64,000 bases of DNA, from assembly GCA_003290465.1 (NCBI GenBank), contig CP030759.1, positions 1,032,672 to 1,096,671 on the forward strand. The letters run 5' to 3'. The position numbers were made by a program, and so were the translations under genes. The DNA is from Candidatus Sumerlaea chitinivorans (GTDB taxonomy: Bacteria > Sumerlaeota > Sumerlaeia > Sumerlaeales > Sumerlaeaceae). Positions 36,004-46,115 of this stretch are shown here, one piece after another. The notes below the pieces were generated by a model. It had not been told where the DNA came from, did no database searches, and saw only the letters and a program-made list of their open reading frames with translations. Every line of letters begins with the position of its first letter. The stretch's first letter is position 1.

Positions 36004-36026
36004 TTTCGGGAATAAAATTCCGGAAA
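36004..36026. promoter_or_regulatory. Imperfect palindrome upstream of the ferredoxin gene
   Basis: Two 9-base arms, TTTCGGGAA (36004-36012) and TTCCGGAAA (36018-36026), are inverted repeats with one mismatch and a 5-base TAAAA spacer. They end 42 bases before the first ferredoxin ATG, in the only intergenic space of that unit. This is the shape of a dimeric repressor operator; a weak mRNA hairpin is the alternative. No matching regulator gene is nearby. Confidence 0.3.
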
Positions 36027-36068
36027 CGTGCAATTCTTTGATGAACACAAAAGGAGGTTATGGTTTCA

Positions 36069-36302
36069 ATGGCTGACAAGTCGAACAGGCTTCCAGATAA
36101 TGCCCCTGGCAAATGGTACGTAGACAACACCTGCATTGACTGCGATGCGTGCCGTCAAGTTGCTCCAAATAATTTTGCTCGCAATGAAGAGGCTGGCTAC
36201 AGCTACGTCTCCAAACAGCCCGAGAATGAAGAAGAAGAAAAGCAGTGCCAAGAGGCCATGGAGGGCTGCCCAGTCGAATCCATCGGCAACGATGGTGATT
36301 AG
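36069..36302 (+). CDS. fer: Single-cluster [4Fe-4S] ferredoxin
   Basis: 77 aa from the ATG at 36069, 11 bases after GGAGG (an ATG at 36060 is only 2 bases from it and less likely). The cluster motif CIDCDACRQVAP (about Cys22-25-28) plus a distal CPVES (about Cys70, with Pro) binds one [4Fe-4S] cluster; the fourth-cluster cysteines of 8Fe ferredoxins are absent. The rest is Glu-rich (ENEEEEKQ). It is an electron carrier in the cytoplasm and a candidate acceptor for oxidoreductases such as IorAB, though the link is inferred. Its 3' end overlaps the lolA start at 36292 by 11 bases. Confidence 0.92.
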   Translation: MADKSNRLPDNAPGKWYVDNTCIDCDACRQVAPNNFARNEEAGYSYVSKQPENEEEEKQCQEAMEGCPVESIGNDGD

Positions 36303-37101
36303 TAGTCACCTGTTCTTGACCCCCCACGTGACTGCGCCCCTCTCGAGGGGGCGCAGTTTCGTTTGTGGGACTTTGCTGAGCGTGATCCTCTGCTCGGCGC
36401 ATCCCGTATGGAGTCAGACGAGTCGTTCTCTCTCCAGCCTCACCTTTTACACTCCCACCACTCATTCACTGTTGCTTCCGCCAGCAGGTGAATCCCTCGC
36501 GGACGTTCGTGAGCAAATTGAAAGCAAGCTTGCCGCACTGAGCGCTATTCGATGTGATGTGGAGATGAGTAAAGCGCGCGAGAAAAAAATAACGCGCAAA
36601 GTGTATACAGGCCCACTGGAAATTTTGCGGGGTCATGGGGGGCGGGTGTCCCTGACGCGTAAAGGGCAAACTGAGATCTACATCGCAAACCCCAAGGTTC
36701 TATGGTCCTACGAGCCGCGTAAGAAAGAGGCACAGTTTATTCCCGCCAACACCCCTGTCATCGGGCAATTTGTTGAAGAAGCTCTGCGCTTCAACGCATT
36801 TTTGGCAATGGACGAAAACACCATGAAGTTACTGGGTTCGCAGACCTGCGACAGCGAACCATGCTGGGTCATCGAGGGGAAGTCACCTCGCAAGTTAGTC
36901 GCCGTAGGTGTGCCGGTCACCAAGATGCGGGTCTGGGTTTCGAAGAACGACGGCTTACCTCGTAAGATCCATCTTCCCACGGAAAAAGACCTGACCATCG
37001 TGCTGCGGAACTTTCAGCTGAATCCGCCAGACGTGACACCGTCAGCTTTTGAGTGGTCGCCCCCGAAAGGCGTACGGACAAAGAATATCTTCGGTTTCTG
37101 A
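36292..37101 (+). CDS. lolA: LolA-like outer-membrane lipoprotein carrier
   Basis: 269 aa from the ATG at 36292, which overlaps the ferredoxin end; upstream in-frame codons lie inside that gene and are rejected. The N-terminus holds an Arg pair then a hydrophobic core ([20 protein letters not shown]), a signal peptide with a long n-region. The LolA/LppX-type barrel follows from about residue 75: [59 protein letters not shown] and the C-terminal [17 protein letters not shown] (here [15 protein letters not shown]). LolA ferries lipoproteins through the periplasm to the outer membrane. A strong hairpin (36332-36356) lies inside the predicted signal-peptide codons. trmD begins 19 bp downstream. 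Confidence 0.8.
   Translation: MVISSHLFLTPHVTAPLSRGRSFVCGTLLSVILCSAHPVWSQTSRSLSSLTFYTPTTHSLLLPPAGESLADVREQIESKLAALSAIRCDVEMSKAREKKITRKVYTGPLEILRGHGGRVSLTRKGQTEIYIANPKVLWSYEPRKKEAQFIPANTPVIGQFVEEALRFNAFLAMDENTMKLLGSQTCDSEPCWVIEGKSPRKLVAVGVPVTKMRVWVSKNDGLPRKIHLPTEKDLTIVLRNFQLNPPDVTPSAFEWSPPKGVRTKNIFGF
36332..36356 (+). terminator. Strong GC hairpin at the ferredoxin/lolA junction (terminator- or attenuator-like)
   Basis: The arms CTGCGCCCC (36332-36340) and GGGGCGCAG (36348-36356) form a perfect 9-bp stem around a 7-base loop, followed by TTTCGTTT. It lies about 30 bases after the ferredoxin stop, which is where a rho-independent terminator would be, yet also inside the proposed lolA coding start. 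It may end most ferredoxin transcripts and let little read through, or the real lolA start may lie just beyond it. The T-run is interrupted, so strength as a terminator is uncertain. Confidence 0.45.
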
Positions 37102-37120
37102 ACTCGAGGACACTGCCGCG

Positions 37121-37885
37121 ATGGAAATTGAGGTACTAACGCTTTTCCCAGAGATGTTTGAGGGCGTATTGCAAAGCAGCATTCTTAAGCGCGCCCTAGA
37201 TCAAGGCTTTGTACGAATCTCGGTTCGCAACATCCGTGATTACACGACTGACAAACACCACGTGGCTGATGATGCTCCTTACGGCGGCGGGCCGGGGATG
37301 GTCATGAAAGTGGAACCCATTGCCGCAGCCATTGAAGACGCGGTGGCGCGCCACGCTCCCACCCCCATGTTGCGAGTCTACCTCTCTCCGGATGGCGAAC
37401 CGTGGTCACAAGCGCTTGCCGAAGAATTCTCGCGTCTTCCGGGGTTGCTCTTGCTTTGTGGGCGCTACGAAGGGGTGGACGAGCGCGTGCGTGAACATTT
37501 TATTGATCGAGAGATCTCGATCGGCGACTACGTACTCACGGGCGGGGAGATTCCCGCCATGGTGATCATTGATTCCGTCGTCCGTCTTATCCCCGGCGTC
37601 CTTGGAAATCAGGATAGTACGCGACAGGACTCGTTTAGCGGGATTGGGCTACTTGATTGTCCCCACTACACGCGGCCCGAGGAGTTTCGAGGCTGGCGAG
37701 TCCCAGAGATCCTTCTGAGTGGACACCACAAGAAGATTGAAGAGTGGCGTCGGCAGCAATCGTTACTTAGGACTGCGCAGCGGCGCCCAGATCTCCTGAA
37801 AGCACTTTGGGACCGACTTGAGAAATCGGACATCGAGTTTCTGAAGGCATGTGGGTACCCCAAACCGCCAGACGAGGTCATGTAA
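37121..37885 (+). CDS. trmD: tRNA (guanine-N1-)-methyltransferase
   Basis: 254 aa from the ATG at 37121 (residue 25 of the open frame). TrmD places m1G37 on tRNAs next to the anticodon using SAM and has a deep trefoil knot. Family motifs: [74 protein letters not shown] and the C-terminal [23 protein letters not shown]. In most bacteria it sits in rpsP-rimM-trmD-rplS; here none of those is near. It follows lolA closely, suggesting co-transcription, and its stop overlaps the convergent radical SAM gene by 8 bases. Confidence 0.98.
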   Translation: MEIEVLTLFPEMFEGVLQSSILKRALDQGFVRISVRNIRDYTTDKHHVADDAPYGGGPGMVMKVEPIAAAIEDAVARHAPTPMLRVYLSPDGEPWSQALAEEFSRLPGLLLLCGRYEGVDERVREHFIDREISIGDYVLTGGEIPAMVIIDSVVRLIPGVLGNQDSTRQDSFSGIGLLDCPHYTRPEEFRGWRVPEILLSGHHKKIEEWRRQQSLLRTAQRRPDLLKALWDRLEKSDIEFLKACGYPKPPDEVM

Positions 37886-38819
37886 GCCTGCGCAAGGTAG
37901 ATCCTGCTCGACAGCCTTGGTACGTTCCTCGTTCGGCAAGGATACTCTCTATTTCGCGATGGATAGCGGTCTTTTCAAGCGCCCAAATGGGGGCAAGGTG
38001 TCGGGACCGCGGCGCCTGACCTGTCAAACGGTGTACGGCGCATTCCCACCGCAAGAGTTCCAAGGCATCCGCAACAGTTTGAGTGTAGCGCTGCCGCTCC
38101 CAAAGCTCAATTCTCCCCTCGCGCCACTGCTTCGCGATGGGAGCATGAGAATCAATGTAGAGATTGTGGATTTTGATGCCGTCCGCGCCAATTTCGTTTA
38201 CGAAAGCAATGGTTGCCAACGCATCTTCTTCCGTTTCAGCGGGGAGACCAAATATAACGTGGACAACAAGCTCAAGCCCCGCGCTCTTCACGAGGCGAGC
38301 TGCCCGACGATAGTCGTCAACGGTCTCGGCGCGGTTCATTGCATCCAGCGTCGTTTGATTGATCGTTTGAATGCCGATCTCTACCCAGACTCGACGAGTA
38401 TCGCTGTAAGAGCGCAGGAGGGCACAGACTTCTTCATCAATACAGTCCGCGCGAGTGCCAACACTTAGACCAACAACGCGTGGATCCTCGAGAGCCGCGT
38501 CGTACAACTCGCGAAGCCGGTCAACAGGTGCATAGGTATTGGTGAAGGCTTGGAAATACGCGATAAACTGTTCTGTGCCATAGCGAGCGCGGCAGCGATC
38601 AATTTGTTGCGCGACCTGCGATCGAATGTCGGCAGCTCGGACAATGTGGGCGGCACCACTTCCGCTTGCGTCACAAAACGTGCAGCCCCCCACGGCTTTG
38701 GTTCCGTCGCGATTAGGACAAGTAAAGCCTCCGTCCAAGCATATCTTCTGCACGCGGGAGCCGAAGGCTTTTATCAATTCATCGTGAAAGTAATGAATGC
38801 GGGACTCACTCATTTTCAT
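37878..38819 (-). CDS. TIGR01212-type (YhcC) radical SAM protein
   Basis: 313 aa, normal for the group. The cysteine motif [20 protein letters not shown] near residues 31-50 holds the radical SAM cluster in the YhcC spacing, and [38 protein letters not shown] is the family barrel segment. YhcC-type proteins are widespread and their reaction is not established; E. coli YhcC is thought to act in tRNA or anaerobic metabolism, without firm evidence. The ATG at 38819 precedes a second Met at residue 3. It is convergent with trmD and divergent from the PBP1A gene over about 130 bp. Confidence 0.93.
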   Translation of the reverse strand: MKMSESRIHYFHDELIKAFGSRVQKICLDGGFTCPNRDGTKAVGGCTFCDASGSGAAHIVRAADIRSQVAQQIDRCRARYGTEQFIAYFQAFTNTYAPVDRLRELYDAALEDPRVVGLSVGTRADCIDEEVCALLRSYSDTRRVWVEIGIQTINQTTLDAMNRAETVDDYRRAARLVKSAGLELVVHVIFGLPAETEEDALATIAFVNEIGADGIKIHNLYIDSHAPIAKQWREGRIELWERQRYTQTVADALELLRWECAVHRLTGQAPRSRHLAPIWALEKTAIHREIESILAERGTYQGCRAGSTLRRLT

Positions 38820-38947
38820 GCCAAAATAACTAATACAAGGAACGGGTAACTTTCGGCTGAGAAGGAAGTAACCTTAAATGCACAATTTACTCGCACCCGT
38901 CAGTTCGAACGCGATGCCAAGACGCGAAAGGTAACAGTCGGCGACTC

Positions 38948-41389
38948 ATGTCTTCGCCCTTATTTCGAAAGTGGTTTCTCATTTTTGCAGCATTTCTGCT
39001 TACCATCGTCTTTTGTGCAGGTGCGGCCATCGGGGCGTTCCTTGGCTACCTGAACCACCTTCCCCCTCTCGAACCGCTTGAAAACTACAACCCACCGGCT
39101 GTCAGTCGGGTGTTTGATCGCACGGGCAACACTCAGCTCGGTGAGTTTTTTAACAGCGAGAAGCGTGAGTTTGTGCACATTCAAGACGTGCCGCGCCACG
39201 TCCTCGACGCCTTCGTGGCCATTGAGGACGAGCGCTTTTATTCGCATTTTGGAGTCGATCTGCGGGGCATTGTCCGCGCTTTCGTTTCAAATCTCGAAAA
39301 GGGGGGGCGGATCCAAGGCGCAAGCACGATCACCATGCAGGTGGCCCGCAACATCGTATTGCTGGATCGGCGGCGCGTTTTTAGCCGAAAACTAAAAGAG
39401 ATTATCACCGCCTTACAAATCGAACGTAATTTCTCAAAGGATCAAATCCTTGAGTTTTACATCAACCACGTCTTTTTCGGCGAGCGCTCGTACGGGGTGC
39501 AGGCAGCCGCAAAAACGTACTTTGGGAAGGAAGTCAAGGACCTTACTGTCCCCGAAGCGGCACTCATTGCAGGACTCCCACAGGCTCCCAGCGCCCTCTC
39601 CCCCACTCGCGACATTGAGCAAGCACGCCGGCGTCGAAATCTCGTGCTGGGAAACATGCGTCGCCTCGGCTTTATCAAGACGGACGAAGAGCTTAAAAGA
39701 TATTTGGAAACGCCAGTGGTCCTGAACCCAGCTCCGCCGGTTAAGGAAACCGCACCCTATTTTGTGGACTACGTCCGCAACTGGCTGACCCGCGATCGCT
39801 CCCTCAGTCCCGAGGAACTGAAGTCCAAAGGCTACACCATCATTGGGACTGTGGACCTTAACCTTCAAAGAATCTGCGAAGAAGAACTGAGCAAAGGGCT
39901 GAGAGAAGTTGAGAAGCAAATCGAAGAACAGAAACCAGAGCGCTTTGCGCAAGAATCCGCAAAACTGGGGTCAGTTAAAAAGGGACAAGCCCGGCTGGCG
40001 CGGATTAAAGAGGTTCGGTCTGATTCGATTGTCGTGACCTTGCAGGGCTACACGGCTACCGTACCTCTGCCAAAAACGCTTCCATACTTTGATCCTCAGG
40101 CAGTCGTGAAACCGGGGAACCTAATCGACATCTACATTCAGGATGTTCGAAAAGGAAAGCTGGAAGCCTATCTCTACGACAAAACTCACGTGCAGGGCGC
40201 TGCCGTGCTCTTGGACGTGAAGACTGGTGAAGTGCTGGCTTTGGTGGGTGGTGCTGATTACAACGATAATGCAAACAATGGACAATGGAATCGCGCTTAC
40301 CAAGGAGGCCGGCAGCCGGGATCGTGTTGGAAACCCTTACTCTATGCCTCTGCGATGGATTTGGACGACGCCTCTGGGAAGCCGCGTTTTACGCCCGGAT
40401 ACGTGATCATCGACGAACCGCTCACCTTCCCGGACGGTTACTCGCCCAAGAATTACGAGGGCCGCAGTTATGGCCCAACTTGCCTTCACGAGGCACTCGT
40501 CAAGTCGCGAAACATTCCTACCATCAAGCTTTTCATGGAAATTGGGCCGAAGCGGGCTGTTCCCCTCTATCATCGCTTTAATATGGTGACCCGGCCCTCA
40601 AATTGGCAATTGGATGCCGTTCCCTCCATGCCCTTAGGCACGCCAAACATAACGCCTTTAGAGCTGGCCGCTGCGTATGCTGTGATTGCGAATCAAGGCG
40701 TTGGAATTCCACCCCACCCAATTCGAAGAAAACTTAGCGCACGGAATCCCTCGGAATCTTCCATTGAACGAGCTGAGCGAGTTCAAGTGCTCTCTCCGCA
40801 AGCAGCATACATCACCACTCGAATGATGATGGATGTCATTCGCTTCGGGACGGCAAAGACCACTGTCGGCAAATGGATCGACGAACAAACCGCAAAGGGT
40901 CGAAAGATCCCAGAAATTGCCGGAAAAACAGGCACGACCAATAACTGCTTCGTGGCGTGGTTTACTGGCTTTACGCCTGAACTTGTTTTGGCCGTGTATG
41001 TGGGATATGATCAGCATCGTTCCATGGGGCCCAAGATGGTGGGTGGTAAAACCGTTGGCCCAATCTGGGCCCGCATGATGGACCGAATTCTCCAAACGCG
41101 CTCGGACTGGGAGATGAAGTTCCCTGTTCCAGAAGGGATTTCCTTTGTCCCCATTTGCTCGAAGAGTGGCAAGCGACCAACCGAAGCTTGTTATGCAAGT
41201 GGGGATAATGTGTTCCCAAACGCTGCCTTCAAGGCTGGGACTGAGCCCTCGGGAACCTGCACATACCATACCTCCGCGCCCCAGGAATCCATCCAGTCCG
41301 AAGAAGACGCCGAAAGTGCGTACTCGCAGAGCGGATTAGAAGACACACAGAATGTTCCATCCCGTGGTTTTCGTATGCGTTTCTGGTAG
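38948..41389 (+). CDS. mrcA: Penicillin-binding protein 1A (bifunctional glycosyltransferase/transpeptidase)
   Basis: 813 aa class A PBP. One N-terminal membrane segment (about 10-35), then the GT51 domain with FVAIEDERFYSHFGVD (catalytic Glu near 95), GRIQGASTITMQVARNI and the FFGERSYGVQAAAKTYFG stretch. An OB-like insert lies near residues 330-410. The transpeptidase domain has SxxK (Ser459-Lys462), SRN (520-522) and KTGT (660-663). It polymerises glycan strands and crosslinks peptides at the outer face of the inner membrane. The C-terminal ~60 residues are low-complexity Ser/Glu. The presence of PBP1A-type OB insert fits a Gram-negative envelope. Confidence 0.96.
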   Translation: MSSPLFRKWFLIFAAFLLTIVFCAGAAIGAFLGYLNHLPPLEPLENYNPPAVSRVFDRTGNTQLGEFFNSEKREFVHIQDVPRHVLDAFVAIEDERFYSHFGVDLRGIVRAFVSNLEKGGRIQGASTITMQVARNIVLLDRRRVFSRKLKEIITALQIERNFSKDQILEFYINHVFFGERSYGVQAAAKTYFGKEVKDLTVPEAALIAGLPQAPSALSPTRDIEQARRRRNLVLGNMRRLGFIKTDEELKRYLETPVVLNPAPPVKETAPYFVDYVRNWLTRDRSLSPEELKSKGYTIIGTVDLNLQRICEEELSKGLREVEKQIEEQKPERFAQESAKLGSVKKGQARLARIKEVRSDSIVVTLQGYTATVPLPKTLPYFDPQAVVKPGNLIDIYIQDVRKGKLEAYLYDKTHVQGAAVLLDVKTGEVLALVGGADYNDNANNGQWNRAYQGGRQPGSCWKPLLYASAMDLDDASGKPRFTPGYVIIDEPLTFPDGYSPKNYEGRSYGPTCLHEALVKSRNIPTIKLFMEIGPKRAVPLYHRFNMVTRPSNWQLDAVPSMPLGTPNITPLELAAAYAVIANQGVGIPPHPIRRKLSARNPSESSIERAERVQVLSPQAAYITTRMMMDVIRFGTAKTTVGKWIDEQTAKGRKIPEIAGKTGTTNNCFVAWFTGFTPELVLAVYVGYDQHRSMGPKMVGGKTVGPIWARMMDRILQTRSDWEMKFPVPEGISFVPICSKSGKRPTEACYASGDNVFPNAAFKAGTEPSGTCTYHTSAPQESIQSEEDAESAYSQSGLEDTQNVPSRGFRMRFW

Positions 41390-41430
41390 GATAGCGGCCG
41401 TAAATCCCGCAACACAGCCTCTTCACGTTG

Positions 41431-42072
41431 TCAGACCTGCGGAGCCGAAAGGAAACTTTCATAAAGTACATCGTATTCCGCACCGTCAGGGTGCAAGCGA
41501 CTGCGGTACAGGGTGATTCGGTCCACAACCATCTCACCGAGTTGCACTGCTCGGTGCATGGCAACAACATCCCGTAAGCCGGGTAGTCCCCTCATGGACT
41601 TGATACGGGCCAGAGTGACGTGCGGTCGGAAGGGGCGATCTTCTGCCGTAAGCCCCGCAGCGCGACAGCGCTCGCTCAACGTAAGTTGAAGTGCATGCAA
41701 GCTCTCCACATCGCCACGAAGGCCCACGCTAATGACGCGCGGATTCTTATCCGTGGGGAAGAAGTGCACACCACCCACTGAAACGCGAAAAGGCGAGGAA
41801 TGCTGGCTCACACTTTCCATTAGTGCACAAATTTCCTGGACTCGCGTCGGAGGTTGGTTTCCCAGAAAAACCAAGGTTTGATGAAGGCCTTCCGCTTTGA
41901 CCCAAGTTGGGAACGCCCCGGTGAAGCGGGCCCCCGTCTGCAGGCGTCGAATGAGTTCCGCGCCTGCGGCTCGTATCGCATCGTTGAAAGCGACCGCGAT
42001 AAAAAGTCGCAGTGAGCCACTTTCTTCGCGGAGCTTATCGACAAGCTGTTGGTGCTCGGAGTTCATCGTCAC
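41431..42072 (-). CDS. thpR: RNA 2',3'-cyclic phosphodiesterase / 2'-5' RNA ligase (ThpR)
   Basis: 213 aa (GTG at 42072, with an ATG two codons later as alternative). Two H-x-T-h motifs, HQTLVFLG (about residue 65) and HVTLARIK (about 150), form the 2H-phosphoesterase site; the opening LRLFIAVAFNDAIRAA is typical of ThpR. It opens RNA 2',3'-cyclic phosphates or reverses 2'-5' links in the cytoplasm. It follows the STAS protein by 24 bp on the same strand. Biological role in bacteria is not settled. Confidence 0.93.
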   Translation of the reverse strand: MTMNSEHQQLVDKLREESGSLRLFIAVAFNDAIRAAGAELIRRLQTGARFTGAFPTWVKAEGLHQTLVFLGNQPPTRVQEICALMESVSQHSSPFRVSVGGVHFFPTDKNPRVISVGLRGDVESLHALQLTLSERCRAAGLTAEDRPFRPHVTLARIKSMRGLPGLRDVVAMHRAVQLGEMVVDRITLYRSRLHPDGAEYDVLYESFLSAPQV

Positions 42073-42096
42073 GGGTTCGTAAGAAGCCTCGCGCCT

Positions 42097-42576
42097 TTAT
42101 GATTTGTTTTCCGGAGATGTTCTTAAACTCGAAGGTTGTGACGAAGGAATGCGTTCCTCTTCATGACCTACATAGCGGACGGGGAACACTCGGTTGAGCA
42201 GCGTGATGTTTAGCATGCGTAAAACGGCTCGGGATGGATTCTGCAAGCACACCGTCTTGCCCAACTGGGAGAGCTGCTTTTTTAGCTCAAAAAGCATCGC
42301 GATACCGGGGGTATCGATATACGGAACCTTTTGCAGATCGAACACCACGGTGGAGGCCGCAGGATGATTTTGTAGATGCTCTTGAATGGATCGCTTCGCA
42401 ATGGCACAGTTGTCTGCCCCCACGGCGTCGAGCACAAAAACCTGTAGCTCGCCCCCAACGAGCTGAGACCATACTCTTACTTCTGGAGGTAAGCCTCGTC
42501 GGCGCTCCTCTCCCATCGGCGGCGTTCCAGAGCTTCGCCTACGGTCTGCTCGGCTTTGACGACGACTTTCCGCCAT
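42097..42576 (-). CDS. STAS-domain protein (anti-sigma factor antagonist-like)
   Basis: 159 aa. The STAS fold is seen from about residue 35: ELQVFVLDAVGADNCAIAKRSIQEHLQNHPAASTVVFDLQKVPYIDTPGIAMLFELKKQLSQLGKTVCLQNPSRAVLRMLNITLLNRVFPV. The usual phospho-acceptor Ser before the helix (DSSGLGVL in SpoIIAA) is Thr here (IDTPGIAML), which is common in this group. The N-terminal 30 residues are basic and Arg-rich (RRQSRADRRRSSG). Such proteins bind anti-sigma factors or other kinases and change partner activity. No anti-sigma gene is adjacent. Confidence 0.88.
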   Translation of the reverse strand: MAESRRQSRADRRRSSGTPPMGEERRRGLPPEVRVWSQLVGGELQVFVLDAVGADNCAIAKRSIQEHLQNHPAASTVVFDLQKVPYIDTPGIAMLFELKKQLSQLGKTVCLQNPSRAVLRMLNITLLNRVFPVRYVGHEEERIPSSQPSSLRTSPENKS

Positions 42577-42678
42577 AGCATATCCCCTTAGAGATCTGGC
42601 TTCAGGTTTGAGCCGATTGAACTATCCATGGAAAGTAGGCAGAGCGCAAGGGGTTTGCAGGCATCCACCAAATAAAAA

Positions 42679-42766
42679 ATGGTGCCGGGACGGGGATTTG
42701 AACCCCGACGGGATTGCTCCCGCCAGCCCCTCAAGCTGGTGCGTCTGCCAATTCCGCCACCCCGGC
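42679..42766 (-). tRNA. tRNA-Leu(GAG)
   Basis: On the minus strand: acceptor GCCGGGG paired with TCCCGGC (one G-U), D arm TGGCGGAATTGGCAGACGC, anticodon stem CCAGC/GCTGG around loop TTGAGGG (anticodon GAG), a long variable arm of the class II type, T arm with GGTTCAAATCC, discriminator A and an encoded CCA (42679-42681). About 88 bases including CCA, the normal size for a leucine tRNA. Confidence 0.95.
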
Positions 42767-42838
42767 ACGGAGTAGCATTCAAGTCCGCCAACATATACCT
42801 GCAAATGCGCGCCTTATTTCGCGCCATCGGATAGAAAA

Positions 42839-43612
42839 TTACTGCGGTTTTCCCTTTGCGCCCGGGTACGGAGTCGGCTCCACTGGAGGATGGCGCCCGG
42901 GCGCAACATAGCCGCCTAAAGTTTGGGTGGTTTCCTTCTCGTCCTCAGGAACCGCAGCGCTGACCGCAACATCATTCAACACAAGGTGGACTGGTTTCGT
43001 AAGAAACCGAGCTCCGCTGTAAAAATCGCGACGCCCCATGCCCACCGGTGGATCAATCGCAACACTGACATTCACCTTGTCAATGCCATGAGAAATCGCA
43101 ATATTCGCTCCATAATACAGAAACTTTCTTCCCCAAAGCATGCGCAGCGAAGTTGTGGAAACCACTTCTTTTCCCACGGTATCGTGCACGGCAACGGCAA
43201 CTCGGAGATTAGGGATGGTTCGCCCGCTCGTCCTTTCCTGCACCACGACGAGCACATGGTGCGTTTCACCCGAGGTAGGCTGACGCCAACTCATCGTGTG
43301 TTCGGTACTCTCGAACCAACCGACACTCCGACCAATTCGACATCCCACTACGATACCGGCTTCAGTGATTGCATGCCGTGCAGGAAAATCGGCTGCGATC
43401 TCAACTGGCTCACAAATGGTTCGCGTTTCTCCCGAATTGCTCAAAGAGGCCTTAAGACGTGACTGATTTCCGTTGCTGGAGCGCCCGGGGGACGCATGGG
43501 CAGTTTGCCCCGCGGATGAACTCGGCTCGGGACGCAGGCGGTCCTTGGGGGCTGCGACCGCAGCCCCCATTGCCACCACAATCGCCATGCAGCCTATAAA
43601 CCGCCAGCGCAT
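42839..43612 (-). CDS. Exported protein, possibly P19/Tp34-type metal-binding
   Basis: 257 aa with a signal peptide (FIGCMAIVVAMGAAVAAP). A low-complexity Ser/Gln linker covers about 25-70. Residues about 115-190 resemble the periplasmic iron/copper-binding P19/Tp34 family: GETHHVLVVVQERTSGRTIPNLRVAVAVHD, then MLWGRKFLYYGANIAI and VNVSVAIDPP, the last two echoing the M-G-HYGANI...PP signature. The His expected before YGAN is Tyr here, so metal binding is doubtful. The C-terminus is Pro-rich. It starts 6 bp after the enolase stop and is probably co-transcribed. The family call is a visual match; a secreted immunoglobulin-like protein of another type is possible. Confidence 0.5.
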   Translation of the reverse strand: MRWRFIGCMAIVVAMGAAVAAPKDRLRPEPSSSAGQTAHASPGRSSNGNQSRLKASLSNSGETRTICEPVEIAADFPARHAITEAGIVVGCRIGRSVGWFESTEHTMSWRQPTSGETHHVLVVVQERTSGRTIPNLRVAVAVHDTVGKEVVSTTSLRMLWGRKFLYYGANIAISHGIDKVNVSVAIDPPVGMGRRDFYSGARFLTKPVHLVLNDVAVSAAVPEDEKETTQTLGGYVAPGRHPPVEPTPYPGAKGKPQ

Positions 43613-43618
43613 AACGTC

Positions 43619-45028
<1,410 letters not shown>

Positions 45029-45071
45029 TTATTGTTGCAAGGCATGGATTGTGTGTCTTTGCGTACACCGG

Positions 45072-46115
45072 ATGATGCGTAACCCTAAATTTCAGTTTGT
45101 TGTTGGACTCGCGATCAGCGCCTTTTTTCTTTATCTGACGCTGAGGCCGGTGAATTTTAATGACCTCTGGGGCGCGCTCAAAACCTTTGAGTGGCTCTGG
45201 AGCGTTCCTTTTCTTGTATTGACGTTCCTGAGCATGTGGCTCCGAGCTGTGCGCTGGCACTATCTGATGCGGCCCCTCGGCCAATTCAGCTCGCGCCGCC
45301 TCTTCTCCCCGATGATGGCGGGGTTTGCGCTCAACAGCATTTACCCGGGGCGAGTAGGTGAATTTGCCCGAGCCTACGTCCTTGCCGCACGTGAAAAGCT
45401 ACCCTTCACAAGTGTTTTTGCCACCATTGTACTCGAACGAATTTTCGACAGTATTACGCTACTACTGCTGCTGGTGTGGACCTTCGCCAACCTCCAGCTC
45501 AACCCATCGGATCAAGTTGCTTACGGAAAGTTCGTGGTCACGGGTCAAATGCTGCAGGACTACGCTGCTCGTTTTGCCACAATGTGTGCTATCTTGCTCG
45601 TCGTGGCGGTAAGCTTCCTGTTCAATAAGGTTCGGGAAGTTTTCTGTGCTGTTGTATTACGCGTACCGTTTTTGCCGAAGGCATGGCGAGAACGGCTTGC
45701 GCAAATGGTTCATACATTTGCAGGCGGGTTCAGTTCCCTCCTCGACGTGAAAGCGATTATTTGGACATTGCTGCTCTCTATCGGGGTTTGGGTATTGGTC
45801 GGTGCTTCAATGAGCGTTCTTGCTTATGGCTTTCCGGGAATGAAAATGACCCTCATGCAAGGCATCGCCGTCACGGTGATTACGTGCGTAGCGATTCTCA
45901 TTCCCGCAGCGCCGGGCTACTGGGGCCTGATGGAGGTCGGCATCATTTTTGGCATGTTCACACTCAAGATTGACACTGTCTACAGCCGAGCCCTTGCCTA
46001 CGCTTTTGTATGCCATGCTTTGCAGATCTTTCCAATCATCGGGGTTGGCCTTGCTTGCCTCTGGACAGAACGTGTATCGCTGAGCGAGATTCGTGAAAGA
46101 AGCGTGACCAAATGA
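45072..46115 (+). CDS. Lysylphosphatidylglycerol synthase TM / UPF0104 flippase-like membrane protein
   Basis: About 347 aa with eight to nine hydrophobic segments. Family signals: MWLRAVRWHYLMRPLG, FALNSIYPGRVGEFARAYVLAAREKLPFTSVFATIVLERIFD and VAILIPAAPGYWGLMEVGII, the last two being hallmarks of the LPG_synthase_TM/AglD group (lipid flippase-like membrane part without the transferase domain). Possible starts are TTG 45051 and the ATG pair at 45072/45075. It overlaps the polysaccharide deacetylase by 4 bases (ATGA), so the two are co-translated. A lipid or lipid-linked sugar transport role is inferred from family only. Confidence 0.88.
   Translation: MMRNPKFQFVVGLAISAFFLYLTLRPVNFNDLWGALKTFEWLWSVPFLVLTFLSMWLRAVRWHYLMRPLGQFSSRRLFSPMMAGFALNSIYPGRVGEFARAYVLAAREKLPFTSVFATIVLERIFDSITLLLLLVWTFANLQLNPSDQVAYGKFVVTGQMLQDYAARFATMCAILLVVAVSFLFNKVREVFCAVVLRVPFLPKAWRERLAQMVHTFAGGFSSLLDVKAIIWTLLLSIGVWVLVGASMSVLAYGFPGMKMTLMQGIAVTVITCVAILIPAAPGYWGLMEVGIIFGMFTLKIDTVYSRALAYAFVCHALQIFPIIGVGLACLWTERVSLSEIRERSVTK

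Noticed and set aside
40658-41269. 203-codon open frame antisense to the PBP1A transpeptidase domain
   Set aside because: The plus-strand protein has all PBP motifs; the antisense product is Trp/Arg/Gly-rich with no recognisable features.
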